Numbered from the stretch's first letter, positions 1 through 8,969 are shown. The stretch: DNA of 39,356 bases from Variibacter sp. (GCA_019689555.1 JADGHE010000028.1:1-39356), one strand, 5' to 3'. Notes: generated from the sequence alone by a model not told the origin. Translations and numbers: made by a program.

Positions 1-6
1 CGGAGT

Positions 7-20
7 TGTGTATAAGAGAC
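7..20 (+). other. Residual Nextera/Tn5 mosaic-end adapter
   Basis: Bases 7-20 read TGTGTATAAGAGAC, identical to 14 consecutive bases of the Tn5 mosaic end used in tagmentation libraries (AGATGTGTATAAGAGACAG). The match breaks off before the final AG. It produces the well-known artefactual peptide start MCIRDR in one frame. This is library DNA, not biology, and any ORF begun here is false. Confidence 0.9.
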
Positions 21-175
21 CGGGCCACGATTCGGCCGCGGGGCGGCCGTCCGCGCGCGCGGGAGCGGAGGCTTGCGCCGCCCTTCGCTTCCGCGACGGC
101 GCGAGGCGACGGGGCGAACCATGCGCCCCGGCGTCGCGATGGTTTCCAGGCGGCGCATACGGGACTGCGGCGGGA

Positions 176-646
176 ATGGATTCTGTGCACGCACGGAAAA
201 CGCGGAAGCTTTCAGGAATCGTGGCGGCCTGCGGATTGGCGCTGGGCGTGGCCGGGTGTTCGGCCGACCTTGCGCTGTTCAAGGCCGATTCGACGTGGTG
301 GTCGTCAGGCCAGTCGGCGGCGAGCGAGCCGCTCTCGCGCGCCGCGCCGGCGGACGCGCTGATCGGGCCTGACGGAAGCTGCCCCCAGCCCGCGGGCGAG
401 GTCCGCCGCGGCGTCGGGCTCGGCATGACGGAGTGCGAGGTGATCCACGCGCTGGGGCCGACCTCGCTCATCGACATCGGCTCCAACGAGCGCGGCGAGC
501 GCGCTGTCGTCCTGACCTATCCGGAGGGCGCCCACGCCGGCATCTACCGCTTCACGGCGGGCGTGCTCGTCTCGGTGGAGCGGCTGCCCGAGGCGCCGAA
601 GGCGCAGCGGCCGCAGCGCCGTCAACGCCCGCGCCAGCAGGGCTGA
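176..646 (+). CDS. Small predicted lipoprotein, unknown function
   Basis: This 156-residue protein starts with a basic stretch and a hydrophobic segment ending in a lipobox, VAGC, with Cys28 as the probable lipidated residue. It should therefore be anchored in a membrane facing the periplasm. The part around residues 75-145 (a GxGMTxCEV...LG...P pattern, then short strand-like pieces) loosely resembles the BamE/SmpA-OmlA fold, but I cannot confirm that. The C-terminus is a Pro/Arg/Gln-rich tail. I chose the ATG at 176 because the longer frame runs back into the adapter sequence and lacks a signal peptide. It converges on the ABC-F gene, and its stop codon lies inside a shared hairpin. Function unknown. 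Confidence 0.7.
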   Translation: MDSVHARKTRKLSGIVAACGLALGVAGCSADLALFKADSTWWSSGQSAASEPLSRAAPADALIGPDGSCPQPAGEVRRGVGLGMTECEVIHALGPTSLIDIGSNERGERAVVLTYPEGAHAGIYRFTAGVLVSVERLPEAPKAQRPQRRQRPRQQG

Positions 647-688
647 GCGCGGCCCGCCGGGCCGGTCCACGCCGCGGCTCAGCCCTGC
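637..688. terminator. Shared bidirectional hairpin between convergent genes
   Basis: GCAGGGCTGAGC (637-648) pairs perfectly with GCTCAGCCCTGC (677-688). The stem extends through GCGGC (649-653) and GCCGC (671-675) with one bulged base at 676. The stop codons of both convergent genes lie inside the stem. There is no T-run, so termination activity is inferred. Confidence 0.5.
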
Positions 689-2574
689 GCGACCTCGCTC
701 TCGTAGGCGCTGCTCGCCTCGAGCCACTCGGCTTCGGCCCGGGCGAGCGCGGCCTCGGCCGCGGCGCGCGCCTTGCTGAGCGCGGCGGCCTTGGCCGGAT
801 CGCGGGCGAACAGCCCTTCCGTGGCCAAGGCCGCATCGATCCGGGCGATTTCGGCGGTCAGCCGCTCGATCTCGGCCTCCGCGGCCTGCACGCGCCGGCG
901 CAAAGGGGCGAGTTCGGCCCGCTTCTCGGCCGCGGCGCGGCGCGCGTGGCTGCGGGACGGCGGCCGCTGCGCGGCCTCCCTTTCGCGCCCCGCCTCCTTG
1001 CGCTCCGCGCCGCCGCGGAGGATCAGCTCGCGGTAGTCGTCGAGGTCGCCTTCGAAGGGAACGACGGCGCCGCCCTCGACCAGCCACAGGCGGTCGGCGC
1101 AGGCGTCGAGCAGGTAACGGTCGTGCGACACGAGGACGACGGCGCCGGTGTAGGCGTTGATCGCCTCGATGAGCGCCGCGCGGCTGTCGATGTCGAGGTG
1201 GTTCGTGGGTTCGTCGAGCACCAGGAGGTGCGGTCCCGCGAATGCCGCGAGCCCGATCATCAGCCGCGCCTTCTCGCCGCCCGAGAGCTGGCCGGCGGGG
1301 GTGTCGGCCATGGCGCCCGGAAAGCCCATCGCCCCGGCGCGGGCCCGGACCTGCGATTCCGGCGCGTCGGGCAGCAGGCGGCGAATGTGATCGTAGGCGC
1401 TCGCCTCGGCATCGAGTTCGTCGAGCTGGTGCTGGGCGAAATAGCCGATCGTGAGCCTCTCGGCCCGCACGATCCTTCCCTGCGAGGGCTGAAGCCGCCC
1501 GGCGATGAGCTTGCCGAGCGTCGACTTGCCGTTGCCATTGGCGCCGAGCAGGGCGATCCGGTCGTCGGGGTCGATGCGCAGGGTGAGGCGGCGCAGCACC
1601 GGCCGGCCCGGCTCGTAGCCGACGGCGACGTCGTCGAGCGCGAGAATCGGCGGCGACAGCGGTTTCTCGGGACTGGGGATCGCGATCGGCCGCACCTCGT
1701 CGGCGACCACGGCGGCGACGGGCTCGAGCTTCGCCAGGCGCTTGAGCCGGGACTGCGCCTGCCGCGCCTTCGTCGCCTTGGCGCGGAAGCGGTCGACGAA
1801 GGCCTGCAGGCGGGCGCGCTCGCGCTCCTGCGCTCGCGCGAGCTTGGCGTCGAGCGCCTGCCGCTCGCGGCGCTGGCGCTCGAAGCTCGAATAGCCGCCG
1901 CGGTAGAGCGTGAGCTTGCCGCGCTCGAGGTGAAGGATCCAATCGGCCGCATTGTCGAGCAGATCGCGGTCGTGGCTGATGATGATCACCGAGCGCGGAT
2001 AGCGGGCGAGGTGGGATTCGAGCCAGAGCGCGCCTTCGAGGTCGAGGTAGTTGGTCGGCTCGTCGAGCAGCAGCAGGTCCGGCTGCGAGAACAGCGCCGC
2101 GGCAAGGGCGACGCGCATGCGCCAGCCGCCCGAGAACTCGCGGCAGGGGCGCTGCTGATCGGCGCTCGAAAATCCAAGCCCGGCGAGAATGGCGGCGGCC
2201 CGCGCCGGCGCCGCGTGTGCACCGATATCGGCGAGCCGCGTCTGGATTTCGGCGATGCGGATCGGATCGCGCTCGCGCTCGGCGGCGGCGAGCAGCGCGC
2301 TGCGCTCGGCGTCGGCGGCGAGCACCGTGTCGATCAGGCTTTCCGGACCGTCCGGTGCCTCCTGCGCGAGGCGTTCGATGCGCGCGCGCTTCGGCAGCTC
2401 GATCGCGCCCGTCTCGGGGGCGATCTCGCCGGCGATGAGGCGGAAAAGCGTGGTCTTGCCCACGCCGTTGCGGCCGACGAGGCCGACCCGCGCATGCGAC
2501 GGAATCTGCACGGACGCGCGGTCCAGCAGCGTGCGGCCGCCGATGCTCAGGCTCACATTGTCGATGATCAGCAT
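679..2574 (-). CDS. ABC-F family ATPase (Uup/YheS type)
   Basis: The protein is 631 residues with two ABC ATPase domains in tandem and no membrane segments, which is the ABC-F layout. Domain 1 has Walker A GRNGVGKT (34-41), signature FSGGW (147-151) and Walker B LLLLDEP followed by TNYLD. A charged linker covers about 230-300. Domain 2 has Walker A GANGNGKS (344-351), LSGGEK (430-435) and LVLDEPTNHLD near 451. An Arg/Ala/Glu-rich C-terminal region after about 510 looks like the coiled coil of Uup/YheS-like members. Family members act on ribosomes or, for Uup, affect transposon excision; I infer a ribosome-associated translation factor. The ATG at 2574 places the conserved LxIxNVSLSIGG start at residue 2; the longer frame adds 88 residues of low-quality sequence. 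Confidence 0.93.
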   Translation of the reverse strand: MLIIDNVSLSIGGRTLLDRASVQIPSHARVGLVGRNGVGKTTLFRLIAGEIAPETGAIELPKRARIERLAQEAPDGPESLIDTVLAADAERSALLAAAERERDPIRIAEIQTRLADIGAHAAPARAAAILAGLGFSSADQQRPCREFSGGWRMRVALAAALFSQPDLLLLDEPTNYLDLEGALWLESHLARYPRSVIIISHDRDLLDNAADWILHLERGKLTLYRGGYSSFERQRRERQALDAKLARAQERERARLQAFVDRFRAKATKARQAQSRLKRLAKLEPVAAVVADEVRPIAIPSPEKPLSPPILALDDVAVGYEPGRPVLRRLTLRIDPDDRIALLGANGNGKSTLGKLIAGRLQPSQGRIVRAERLTIGYFAQHQLDELDAEASAYDHIRRLLPDAPESQVRARAGAMGFPGAMADTPAGQLSGGEKARLMIGLAAFAGPHLLVLDEPTNHLDIDSRAALIEAINAYTGAVVLVSHDRYLLDACADRLWLVEGGAVVPFEGDLDDYRELILRGGAERKEAGREREAAQRPPSRSHARRAAAEKRAELAPLRRRVQAAEAEIERLTAEIARIDAALATEGLFARDPAKAAALSKARAAAEAALARAEAEWLEASSAYESEVAQG

Positions 2575-2965
2575 GGGCCCGCTTTTGCGGGCAGCCGCGC
2601 CGCGATGCAAGCCGGGCCGCCCCGCGTGGGGCCACGAGCGCGGCGGAGGCGACCGACGGCTTGCCGTCGTTGTGTGTCGCGGATGCTGTCGGGCGGTGGA
2701 TGTCGGCCGTCGTCCGGCTTGCATCGGCGGGGCAAAAATGGCGCGGCCGATGTATTCGCCAACATTTCGCGGGCGCAACAGGGCGCGATTATTGAAGTCG
2801 TCGCCGGAACGGACCGATGCGCAGGCCGCGGCCTGCAAGAAAAACGGCGGCGCTGCACAGCTTTCGTCTCGTGTTCAACACGGCGCGCGCGCGGCTTGAT
2901 TCCGGCGCACGGCCGCCGCTATAAGCCGCCCGATCTTCCGATAGGTTTATTCAAGGAGCGACCTC
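2575..2965. other. Divergent intergenic region, ABC-F/ndk
   Basis: These 391 bases carry no convincing gene. They should hold the promoters of both flanking genes; a good ndk promoter is visible near the right end. Nothing clear was found for the ABC-F gene. Confidence 0.5.
2896..2925 (+). promoter_or_regulatory. Probable housekeeping promoter of ndk
   Basis: TTGATT (2896-2901) and TATAAG (2920-2925) are separated by 18 bases and match the sigma-70 -35 and -10 elements at 4/6 and 5/6 positions. This predicts a leader of about 35 bases. An AAGGAG ribosome site lies shortly before the ndk ATG. Confidence 0.5.
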
Positions 2966-3388
2966 ATGGCGGTCGAACGGACCTTCTCGATCATCAAGCC
3001 GGACGCGACCGCGCGGAACCTCACCGGCGCCATCAACGCCATCATCGAAAAGGCGGGCCTGCGCATCGTCGCGCAGCGGCGCATCCGGATGACGCGCGAG
3101 CAGGCCGAGACATTCTACGCCGTCCATCGCGACCGCCCGTTCTTCCGCGAGCTCGTGGAGTTCATGACCTCCGGCCCGGTCGTCGTGCAGGTGTTGGAAG
3201 GGGAGAACGCCATCGCCCGCTATCGCGAGATCATGGGGGCGACCGATCCGGCCAAGGCGGCCGAGGGCACGATCCGGAAACTCTATGGCCGCTCGGTGGG
3301 CGAGAATTCGGTCCACGGCTCGGACAGCCCGGAAACGGCCGTGCAGGAAATCGCGCAGTTCTTCGCGGGAAACGATATCGTCGGCTGA
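2966..3388 (+). CDS. ndk: Nucleoside diphosphate kinase
   Basis: This cytoplasmic enzyme moves the gamma phosphate of ATP onto other nucleoside diphosphates through a phosphohistidine. The 140-residue length is the family norm. The start [11 protein letters not shown] and the active-site block NSVHGSDS, with His117 as the phosphorylated residue, are intact. AAGGAG upstream supports the ATG. It appears to be transcribed alone, with a promoter upstream and a hairpin after the stop. Confidence 0.98.
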   Translation: MAVERTFSIIKPDATARNLTGAINAIIEKAGLRIVAQRRIRMTREQAETFYAVHRDRPFFRELVEFMTSGPVVVQVLEGENAIARYREIMGATDPAKAAEGTIRKLYGRSVGENSVHGSDSPETAVQEIAQFFAGNDIVG

Positions 3389-3393
3389 GCGTT

Positions 3394-3409
3394 GCGGCCA
3401 AATGGCCGC
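3394..3409 (+). terminator. Possible ndk terminator hairpin
   Basis: GCGGCCA (3394-3400) and TGGCCGC (3403-3409) form a compact stem six bases after the ndk stop. It is followed by a C-run rather than a T-run, so it is only a weak terminator candidate. Confidence 0.3.
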
Positions 3410-3515
3410 CCCCCCTTGGCTGCATGCGGCCAGCCGCTTAAAAAGGGGCCGCCGCTTGCCAGATCGGCCAGGCGCCGAGCGGACGCACGGGAGGTAGGCG
3501 CAGGAGGAGGAGACG

Positions 3516-4232
3516 TTGGACCTGAGCTTCAATCTGGCAGAGCTGGCAGAACCGCAATTCTGGATCGCTGCCGGGAAGATCATCTGGATCAATATCCTGC
3601 TCTCGGGCGACAACGCGGTCGTCATCGCGCTGGCCTGCCGCACGCTCGAACCCCGTCAGCGCAAGTGGGGCATCGTTCTCGGCGCCGGCGCGGCGGTTTT
3701 GCTGCGCATTCTGTTCACCCTCATCATCGCCCAGGTGATGTTCCTGCCCTTCCTGAAGCTGGTGGGCGGCCTCGCGCTCCTGTGGATCGCCGTGAAGCTC
3801 ATCGTCCCGGAGGACGAGCACAGCGAAGACCATATCGAAGCGGCCGACAGCCTCTGGCGGGCGGTGCGCATCGTCGCCATCGCCGACATCGTGATGAGCC
3901 TCGACAATGTCGTGGCCATCGCGGCGGCCGCGCACGGCGACATGGTTCTCATCATGTTCGGCCTCGCGGTGAGCATCCCGATGATCGTCGCGGGCGCCGC
4001 GGTCCTCACCGCGCTCCTGACGCGTTTCCCCATCCTGGTCTGGGCCGGGGCCGCGCTGCTCGGGTGGATCGCCGGCGAGATCATGATCGAGGATGCCGCG
4101 GTGATCAGCTGGCTCGGCGAGGCCGTGGCGCACCGGTTCGTCTACTGGGCGGCGGTCGCGGGCGCGGTCTTCGTTGTCGGCGTGGGCCTGCTTCTCACGC
4201 GTGGGCGCCGGCCCGCCGAAGAAGAGGTCTAG
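3516..4232 (+). CDS. TerC family integral membrane protein (YjbE-like)
   Basis: The 238-residue protein has about seven hydrophobic helices and the two TerC signature acidic motifs: SGDNAVVIAL (GDN at 31-33) and MSLDNVVAIA (DN at 130-131). TerC-type proteins are inner-membrane proteins linked to tellurite resistance or, in the YjbE/Alx/MntY branch, manganese handling; the substrate here cannot be read from sequence. The start is TTG at 3516, directly behind an unusually strong AGGAGGAGGAG run. A charged cytoplasmic loop (PEDEHSEDH, around residue 98) separates the two halves. It lies between ndk and the oxidoreductase with no overlap. Confidence 0.9.
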   Translation: MDLSFNLAELAEPQFWIAAGKIIWINILLSGDNAVVIALACRTLEPRQRKWGIVLGAGAAVLLRILFTLIIAQVMFLPFLKLVGGLALLWIAVKLIVPEDEHSEDHIEAADSLWRAVRIVAIADIVMSLDNVVAIAAAAHGDMVLIMFGLAVSIPMIVAGAAVLTALLTRFPILVWAGAALLGWIAGEIMIEDAAVISWLGEAVAHRFVYWAAVAGAVFVVGVGLLLTRGRRPAEEEV

Positions 4233-4284
4233 CGGCTCCCGCCGGTGCGGGGCACAATGAGCGCCCCGCCCTCTGGGGAGCGAC

Positions 4285-6372
4285 ATGAACAAGCCGCTCG
4301 GCCTCACGATCCGCGCTTCGGCCTGCCCGCACGACTGCCCGTCGACCTGCGCGCTCGAAGTCGAGGTGCTCGACGCCCGAAGCATCGGGCGCGTGCGCGG
4401 CGCGGCAGACAATTCCTACACGGCCGGCGTCATCTGCGCGAAGGTCGCGCGCTATGCGGAGCGGGTGCATCACCCGCACCGCCTCATGCGGCCCCTGCGG
4501 CGCAAGGGCGCGAAGGGCTCGACAGACTTCGAGCCGCTCTCATGGGAGGATGCGCTCGACATCGTGGCCGAGCGCTTCCTGCGCGAGGAGCGGCGCCTCG
4601 GCCCCGAGGCGGTGTGGCCGTATTACTACGCAGGAACGATGGGCCTCGTCATGCGCGACGGCATCAATCGCCTGCGCCACGCCAAGCACTACTCCGGCTT
4701 CTTCTCTACGATCTGCGTCAACCCGGCGTGGGCGGGCTACATTGCCGGCACGGGCCGCCTCGCCGGGCCCGACCCGCGAGAGATGGCGAAGACCGATCTC
4801 CTGGTGATCTGGGGCACCAACGCCGTCAACACCCAGGTCAACGTGATGGCCCACGCCACACGCGCGCGCCGGGAACGCGGCGCCAAGATCGTCGTCGTCG
4901 ACGTCTACAGGAACGCCACCATGGAGCAGGCGGACCTGCCGGTGCTGATCCGCCCCGGCACCGACGGCGCGCTCGCCTGCGCGGTCATGCACTGCCTCTT
5001 TCGCGACGGCAAGGCGGACTGGGACTATCTGCGCCGCTACACCGACTGTCCCGACGCGCTCGCCGCACATGTGCGCACGCGCGACCCCGCCTGGGCGGCG
5101 GCCATCACCGGCTGCGACGTCGCGACGATCGAGGAATTCGCGCGGCTCGTCGGCGAGCGCAAGCGCGCCTTTTTCCGTCTCGGCTACGGCTTCTCGCGCT
5201 CGCGCAACGGCGCCGTCAACATGCATGCGGCAAGCTGCATTCCGGCCGTCACGGGCGCGTGGCTCGTCGAAGGCGGCGGCGCCTTTCACAACAACGGCGC
5301 GATCTTCCACTGGGACAAGACGCTGATCGAGGGGCTCGACGTGCGCGATCCTTCGATCCGCATGCTCGACCAGTCGCGCATCGGCGCCATTCTCACGGGC
5401 GACCGCGAGGCGCTCGCCGGCGGCCCGCCGGTCGCGGCGATGCTGATCCAGAACACCAATCCGGTGTCGGTCGCGCCCGACCAGGAGGCCGTGAAGCGCG
5501 GCTTTGCGCGCGAGGACTTGTTCGTCTGCGTGCACGAGCAGTTCATGACTGACACCGCGCGCATGGCCGACATCGTGCTGCCCGCCACGACCTTCCTCGA
5601 GCACGACGACGTCTATCAGGCCGGCGGCGCGCAATACATCGTGCTCGGGCCGAAGCTGATCGAGCCGCCCGGCGAGTGCCGCTCGAACCACGAGGTCGTT
5701 TGCGCGCTCGCGCGCCGGCTGGGCGCGGAGCATCGCGGCTTCCGCATGAGCGCGCGCGAAATCATCGACGAAACGCTGCGGGCTTCGGGTTGGGGCGGGC
5801 TCGAGGACCTCGAGGCGAAGCGCTGGATCGACTGCCAGCCGGACTTCGAGACCGCGCACTACATCAACGGCTTCGGCTGGGCGGACGGCAAGTTCAAGTT
5901 CAGCCCGGACTGGTCGAAGGTTCCGTTCCCGCGCCCGACCACCTATGTGCCGCCGGCCGACATGCCGCGGCTCCCGGACCATTGGGAGGTGATCGAGGAG
6001 GCGGACGCGGAGCACCCGTTCCGGCTCGCGACCTCGCCGGCGCGCAACTTCCTCAATTCGACCTTCACTGAGACGCCGACCTCGCTCGCGCGCGAGCGGC
6101 GGCCCGAGGTGATGATCCATCCCGACGACGCGGCATCGCTCGGCATCGCCGACGGCGCCAAGGTCGTGCTCGGCAACCGGCGCGGCGCCGTGCGTCTTTA
6201 TGCGCGGCTGTTCGAGGGCGTGCGGCGCGGCGTCCTGATCGCGGAATCGATCTGGCCCAACGCCGCTTTCGAGGACGGGCGCGGCATCAACACGCTGACG
6301 GGGGCCGATGCGGTTGCGCCGTTCGGCGGCGCCGCCTTCCACGACACCAAGGTCTGGATCCGCCCGGCGTGA
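4285..6372 (+). CDS. Molybdopterin-dependent oxidoreductase, catalytic subunit
   Basis: The 695-residue protein belongs to the DMSO reductase superfamily (BisC/formate dehydrogenase-like). The N-terminal [4Fe-4S] motif is Cys14-x3-Cys18-x3-Cys22-x28-Cys51. The molybdenum-binding central part follows, with Cys144 in STICVNPAWAGY as the probable metal ligand. The C-terminal molybdopterin dinucleotide-binding domain lies around 575-690. There is no Tat signal, so it is probably cytoplasmic. No electron-transfer or membrane subunit is encoded beside it, so its electron partner and substrate are unknown. GGGGAGCGAC before the ATG supports the start. It could be annotated as formate dehydrogenase or thiosulfate reductase by similarity, but nothing here settles that. 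Confidence 0.9.
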   Translation: MNKPLGLTIRASACPHDCPSTCALEVEVLDARSIGRVRGAADNSYTAGVICAKVARYAERVHHPHRLMRPLRRKGAKGSTDFEPLSWEDALDIVAERFLREERRLGPEAVWPYYYAGTMGLVMRDGINRLRHAKHYSGFFSTICVNPAWAGYIAGTGRLAGPDPREMAKTDLLVIWGTNAVNTQVNVMAHATRARRERGAKIVVVDVYRNATMEQADLPVLIRPGTDGALACAVMHCLFRDGKADWDYLRRYTDCPDALAAHVRTRDPAWAAAITGCDVATIEEFARLVGERKRAFFRLGYGFSRSRNGAVNMHAASCIPAVTGAWLVEGGGAFHNNGAIFHWDKTLIEGLDVRDPSIRMLDQSRIGAILTGDREALAGGPPVAAMLIQNTNPVSVAPDQEAVKRGFAREDLFVCVHEQFMTDTARMADIVLPATTFLEHDDVYQAGGAQYIVLGPKLIEPPGECRSNHEVVCALARRLGAEHRGFRMSAREIIDETLRASGWGGLEDLEAKRWIDCQPDFETAHYINGFGWADGKFKFSPDWSKVPFPRPTTYVPPADMPRLPDHWEVIEEADAEHPFRLATSPARNFLNSTFTETPTSLARERRPEVMIHPDDAASLGIADGAKVVLGNRRGAVRLYARLFEGVRRGVLIAESIWPNAAFEDGRGINTLTGADAVAPFGGAAFHDTKVWIRPA

Positions 6373-6382
6373 GCGCGGCGCC

Positions 6383-7114
6383 TCAGGCGGCGGCCTTGCC
6401 GCCGGCAAGGTCTTCGAACTCGGGATAGAAGCGGCCGGTCATGCGCGCGACGTAGCAGCGCAGATTCTCGTGGCGTTCGGCGGCGGCCCGTAGGGGCGTC
6501 TCGAACTGCGGGCAGAGCGCGCCGGCCGCGAAGGCGAACACCGTCGCATCGACGCCGGTCGGCTCGGCGCCCATGAAGAACGGCTTGTCGCCGAGATGGG
6601 TGGCGATCGCGTCGATGGATCGCGCGCCCAGCGCGGCGATCTCCGCCGCATTGTGGCGCCCCATGCCGTGGGCATGGAGCATGCCGCGCACCCGGCGGCG
6701 GATCAGCGTGAGGACGAGCGGCCGCAGCGGCGCGGGCACGCGATCGAAGAAGCGGATCGGGCCGCGGGCGAAATTCGCGTCGTCGATCCAGCGCGCATGG
6801 ACGAGCGTCCAGTAAAGGTGGTCCTCCAACATCTTTTCGAAAGCCCAGGCGGTTGCGCGCTGCTCCGCGCCGAGGCCGGGATCGAATTCGACGCCGTACT
6901 TCTTCTCGATGTGCCAGCGGATGAAGGTCGAGTCGGCGATCTTCTCGCCGTCGTCGTCGATGTAGGGCAGTTTGCCCTTGGGGGCCCCGCGCAATCCGTT
7001 GGTATCGGTGCGATAGGGGAGCCCGGCGAGCTTCAGCAGAACCTCCGCTTTCGTGACGAAGGGGCTCGGGTCCGGCAGCCCGAAGGCGGGACCGAAAGTG
7101 TAGAGCGTGATCAT
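6383..7114 (-). CDS. Glutathione S-transferase-like protein
   Basis: The 243-residue protein has an N-terminal thioredoxin-like GST domain (about 1-75; start MITLYTFGPAFG, then SPFVTKAEVLLKLAGL, and the cis-Pro region KLPYI). An all-helical C-terminal domain follows, with FFMGAEPTGVDATVFAF near residue 180 matching the GST N-capping/hydrophobic-staple region. The layout is closest to the metaxin/failed-axon-connections-like branch, where GST activity is often unproven. GGAGACGGCG precedes the ATG. It converges on the molybdoenzyme gene with only ten bases between the stops and lies upstream of purMN on the other side. Confidence 0.88.
   Translation of the reverse strand: MITLYTFGPAFGLPDPSPFVTKAEVLLKLAGLPYRTDTNGLRGAPKGKLPYIDDDGEKIADSTFIRWHIEKKYGVEFDPGLGAEQRATAWAFEKMLEDHLYWTLVHARWIDDANFARGPIRFFDRVPAPLRPLVLTLIRRRVRGMLHAHGMGRHNAAEIAALGARSIDAIATHLGDKPFFMGAEPTGVDATVFAFAAGALCPQFETPLRAAAERHENLRCYVARMTGRFYPEFEDLAGGKAAA
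6394..6410. terminator. Hairpin at convergent oxidoreductase/GST ends
   Basis: CCTTGCC (6394-6400) and GGCAAGG (6404-6410) form a seven-pair stem with a three-base loop. It lies just past the oxidoreductase stop and inside the last codons of the GST gene. There is no T-run. It may stop plus-strand transcription. Confidence 0.3.
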
Positions 7115-7150
7115 CGCCGTCTCCCTTGTGCCGAGGCGGCGCCGACGATC

Positions 7151-7804
7151 TCAAATCTCGGGCGCGAGGAGAAGGCCGCCGGCCGCGCGCGCATCGACGA
7201 TGTGGCAGCGTCCGTCCACCACGCGCAGCCGGCCTTCCGCGAGCAGCCGCAGCGCCATCGGATAGATGCGGTGCTCGGCGGCGAGCACGCGCGCGGCGAG
7301 CGTCTCGGCCGTATCGTCCTCGTTCACCGGCACCGCGGCCTGGGCGATCACCGGGCCGGAATCCATTTCCGGCACGACGAAGTGCACCGTCGCTCCGTGA
7401 ATCTTCACGCCCGCCGCGAGCGCCCGCGCATGCGTGTCGAGGCCCTTGAAGGCCGGCAGCAGGGCCGGGTGGATGTTGATGAGCCGGTTCTCCCACCGGC
7501 CGACGAACCAGGGGGTGAGAAGGCGCATGAAGCCGGCGAGGCAGACGAACTCGATCGCATGCGCCTTGAGCGCGGCGTCGAGCGCGCGCTCGAAGCTCTC
7601 GCGATCGCGGCCGAAGCCCGAGTGGTCGATGACGAGGGTGGGAATGCCCGCCGCCTTCGCGCGCTCGAGACCCTTCGCCTCCGGCCGGTTCGAGATCACG
7701 AGCGCGATCTCCGCCGGGTAGTCCGGCGCCTTGGCGGCCTCGATCAGCGCCGCCATGTTGGAGCCGCGCCCGGAAATGAGAATGGCGACACGCCTGCGGC
7801 TCAT
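7151..7804 (-). CDS. purN: Phosphoribosylglycinamide formyltransferase (GART)
   Basis: This enzyme transfers a formyl group from 10-formyl-THF to GAR, the third step of purine synthesis, in the cytoplasm. At 217 residues it matches the family. The N-terminal ILISGRGSNM phosphate-binding loop and the catalytic triad are present: Asn110 and His112 in NIHPALLP, and Asp148 in EMDSGP. It lies 11 bases behind purM on the same strand and is certainly co-transcribed with it, the usual purMN operon. Confidence 0.97.
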   Translation of the reverse strand: MSRRRVAILISGRGSNMAALIEAAKAPDYPAEIALVISNRPEAKGLERAKAAGIPTLVIDHSGFGRDRESFERALDAALKAHAIEFVCLAGFMRLLTPWFVGRWENRLINIHPALLPAFKGLDTHARALAAGVKIHGATVHFVVPEMDSGPVIAQAAVPVNEDDTAETLAARVLAAEHRIYPMALRLLAEGRLRVVDGRCHIVDARAAGGLLLAPEI

Positions 7805-7815
7805 CGCAAAGCCCG

Positions 7816-8895
7816 TCAGTCCGCGAGCGCGAGGCGGCCGTCATAGACGACGCGCGGCGCGCCGGCGGGGCAGGGCACGATCTCGCCGAGCCGCACCACG
7901 CGCTCGCCTTCGCGCGCGAGAACGGCCGCGACCGCGTCGACCTTGGCGGGCTCCACCACCGCCACCATGCCGATGCCGCAGTTGAAGGTCCGCAGCATCT
8001 CGCCCTCGGCGATGCCGCCGGCCGCGGCGAGCCAGCGGAAAACCGGAAGCACCGGCACCTCCGTCAGCGCGAGGCGCGCGCCGAGCCCCGCGGGCAGAAC
8101 GCGCGGAATGTTGTCGGGAAACCCGCCGCCGGTGATGTGGGCGAGCGCCTTCACCGCGCCGGTCTCGCGGATCGCCGCAAGGCACGAGCGGACATAGATG
8201 CGCGTGGGCGCAAGCACGGCCTCGCCGAGCGTCAGGGAGGGGTCGAAGGGCGCAGGCTCGTCCCAGCGCGCGCCCGAGCGCTCGGCGACCTTGCGCAGCA
8301 GGGAAAATCCGTTGGAGTGGACGCCGCTCGACGCGATCCCGAGCAGCGCGTCGCCCGCCACGACGTCGCCCCGCGGGAGCAGGCGCCCCCGTTCGGCCGC
8401 GCCGACCGCAAAGCCGGCGAGGTCGTAATCCCCGGGCTGGTAGAGGCCGGGCATTTCCGCGGTTTCCCCGCCGATGAGGGCGCAGCCGGCTTCTCGGCAG
8501 CCCGCGGCGATGCCCGCGACGACCTCGGCCGCGATTTCGGGCCGCAGGACCCCGCAGGCGAAGTAGTCGAGGAAGAACAGCGGCTCCGCGCCCTGGACCA
8601 CGAGATCGTTGACCGACATGGCGACGAGGTCGATGCCGATCGTCCCGTGCCGGCCGGTCTCGATCGCGATCTTGACCTTGGTGCCGACGCCGTCCGTCGC
8701 CGCGATCAGCACCGGGTCGTCGAAACCGGCGCGCTTGAGGTCGAAGACGCCGCCGAAGCCGCCGATCTCGGCCTCCGCGCCCGCGCGGGCGGTCGACCGC
8801 ACCAGCGGTTTGATCATGTCCACAAGGCGGTTTCCGGCGTCGATGTCGACGCCGGCCTCGGCATAGGTCAGGCCTTTGGTGCGTTGTTCGGTCAT
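7816..8895 (-). CDS. purM: Phosphoribosylaminoimidazole synthetase (AIRS)
   Basis: The enzyme closes the imidazole ring of FGAM using ATP to give AIR, the fifth step of purine synthesis. The 359-residue protein starts [20 protein letters not shown] and carries [12 protein letters not shown], the family ATP-binding loop. [11 protein letters not shown] and [13 protein letters not shown] follow, both diagnostic of PurM. The ATG at 8895 places the conserved LTYAxAGVDI block at the usual distance; the longer frame adds unsupported sequence. It heads the purM-purN operon, divergent from the pgsA-like gene across a 150-base region containing a large palindrome. Confidence 0.97.
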   Translation of the reverse strand: MTEQRTKGLTYAEAGVDIDAGNRLVDMIKPLVRSTARAGAEAEIGGFGGVFDLKRAGFDDPVLIAATDGVGTKVKIAIETGRHGTIGIDLVAMSVNDLVVQGAEPLFFLDYFACGVLRPEIAAEVVAGIAAGCREAGCALIGGETAEMPGLYQPGDYDLAGFAVGAAERGRLLPRGDVVAGDALLGIASSGVHSNGFSLLRKVAERSGARWDEPAPFDPSLTLGEAVLAPTRIYVRSCLAAIRETGAVKALAHITGGGFPDNIPRVLPAGLGARLALTEVPVLPVFRWLAAAGGIAEGEMLRTFNCGIGMVAVVEPAKVDAVAAVLAREGERVVRLGEIVPCPAGAPRVVYDGRLALAD

Positions 8896-8969
8896 GGTCG
8901 CTCGCCGCTTGCGCGGGGTGGTAAGGCGGATTCGGGGCGGGCGCAATCCGGCTGCGCATTTCCGCCCGG

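Noticed and set aside
6-362. Plus-strand ORF beginning MCIRDRATIRPRG
   Set aside because: It starts in the adapter remnant and runs out of frame with the lipoprotein; Arg-rich composition is that of GC-rich noncoding translation.
433-3441. 1002-residue plus-strand open frame
   Set aside because: It is a shadow opposite the ABC-F gene and across ndk in the wrong frame; no recognisable domain.
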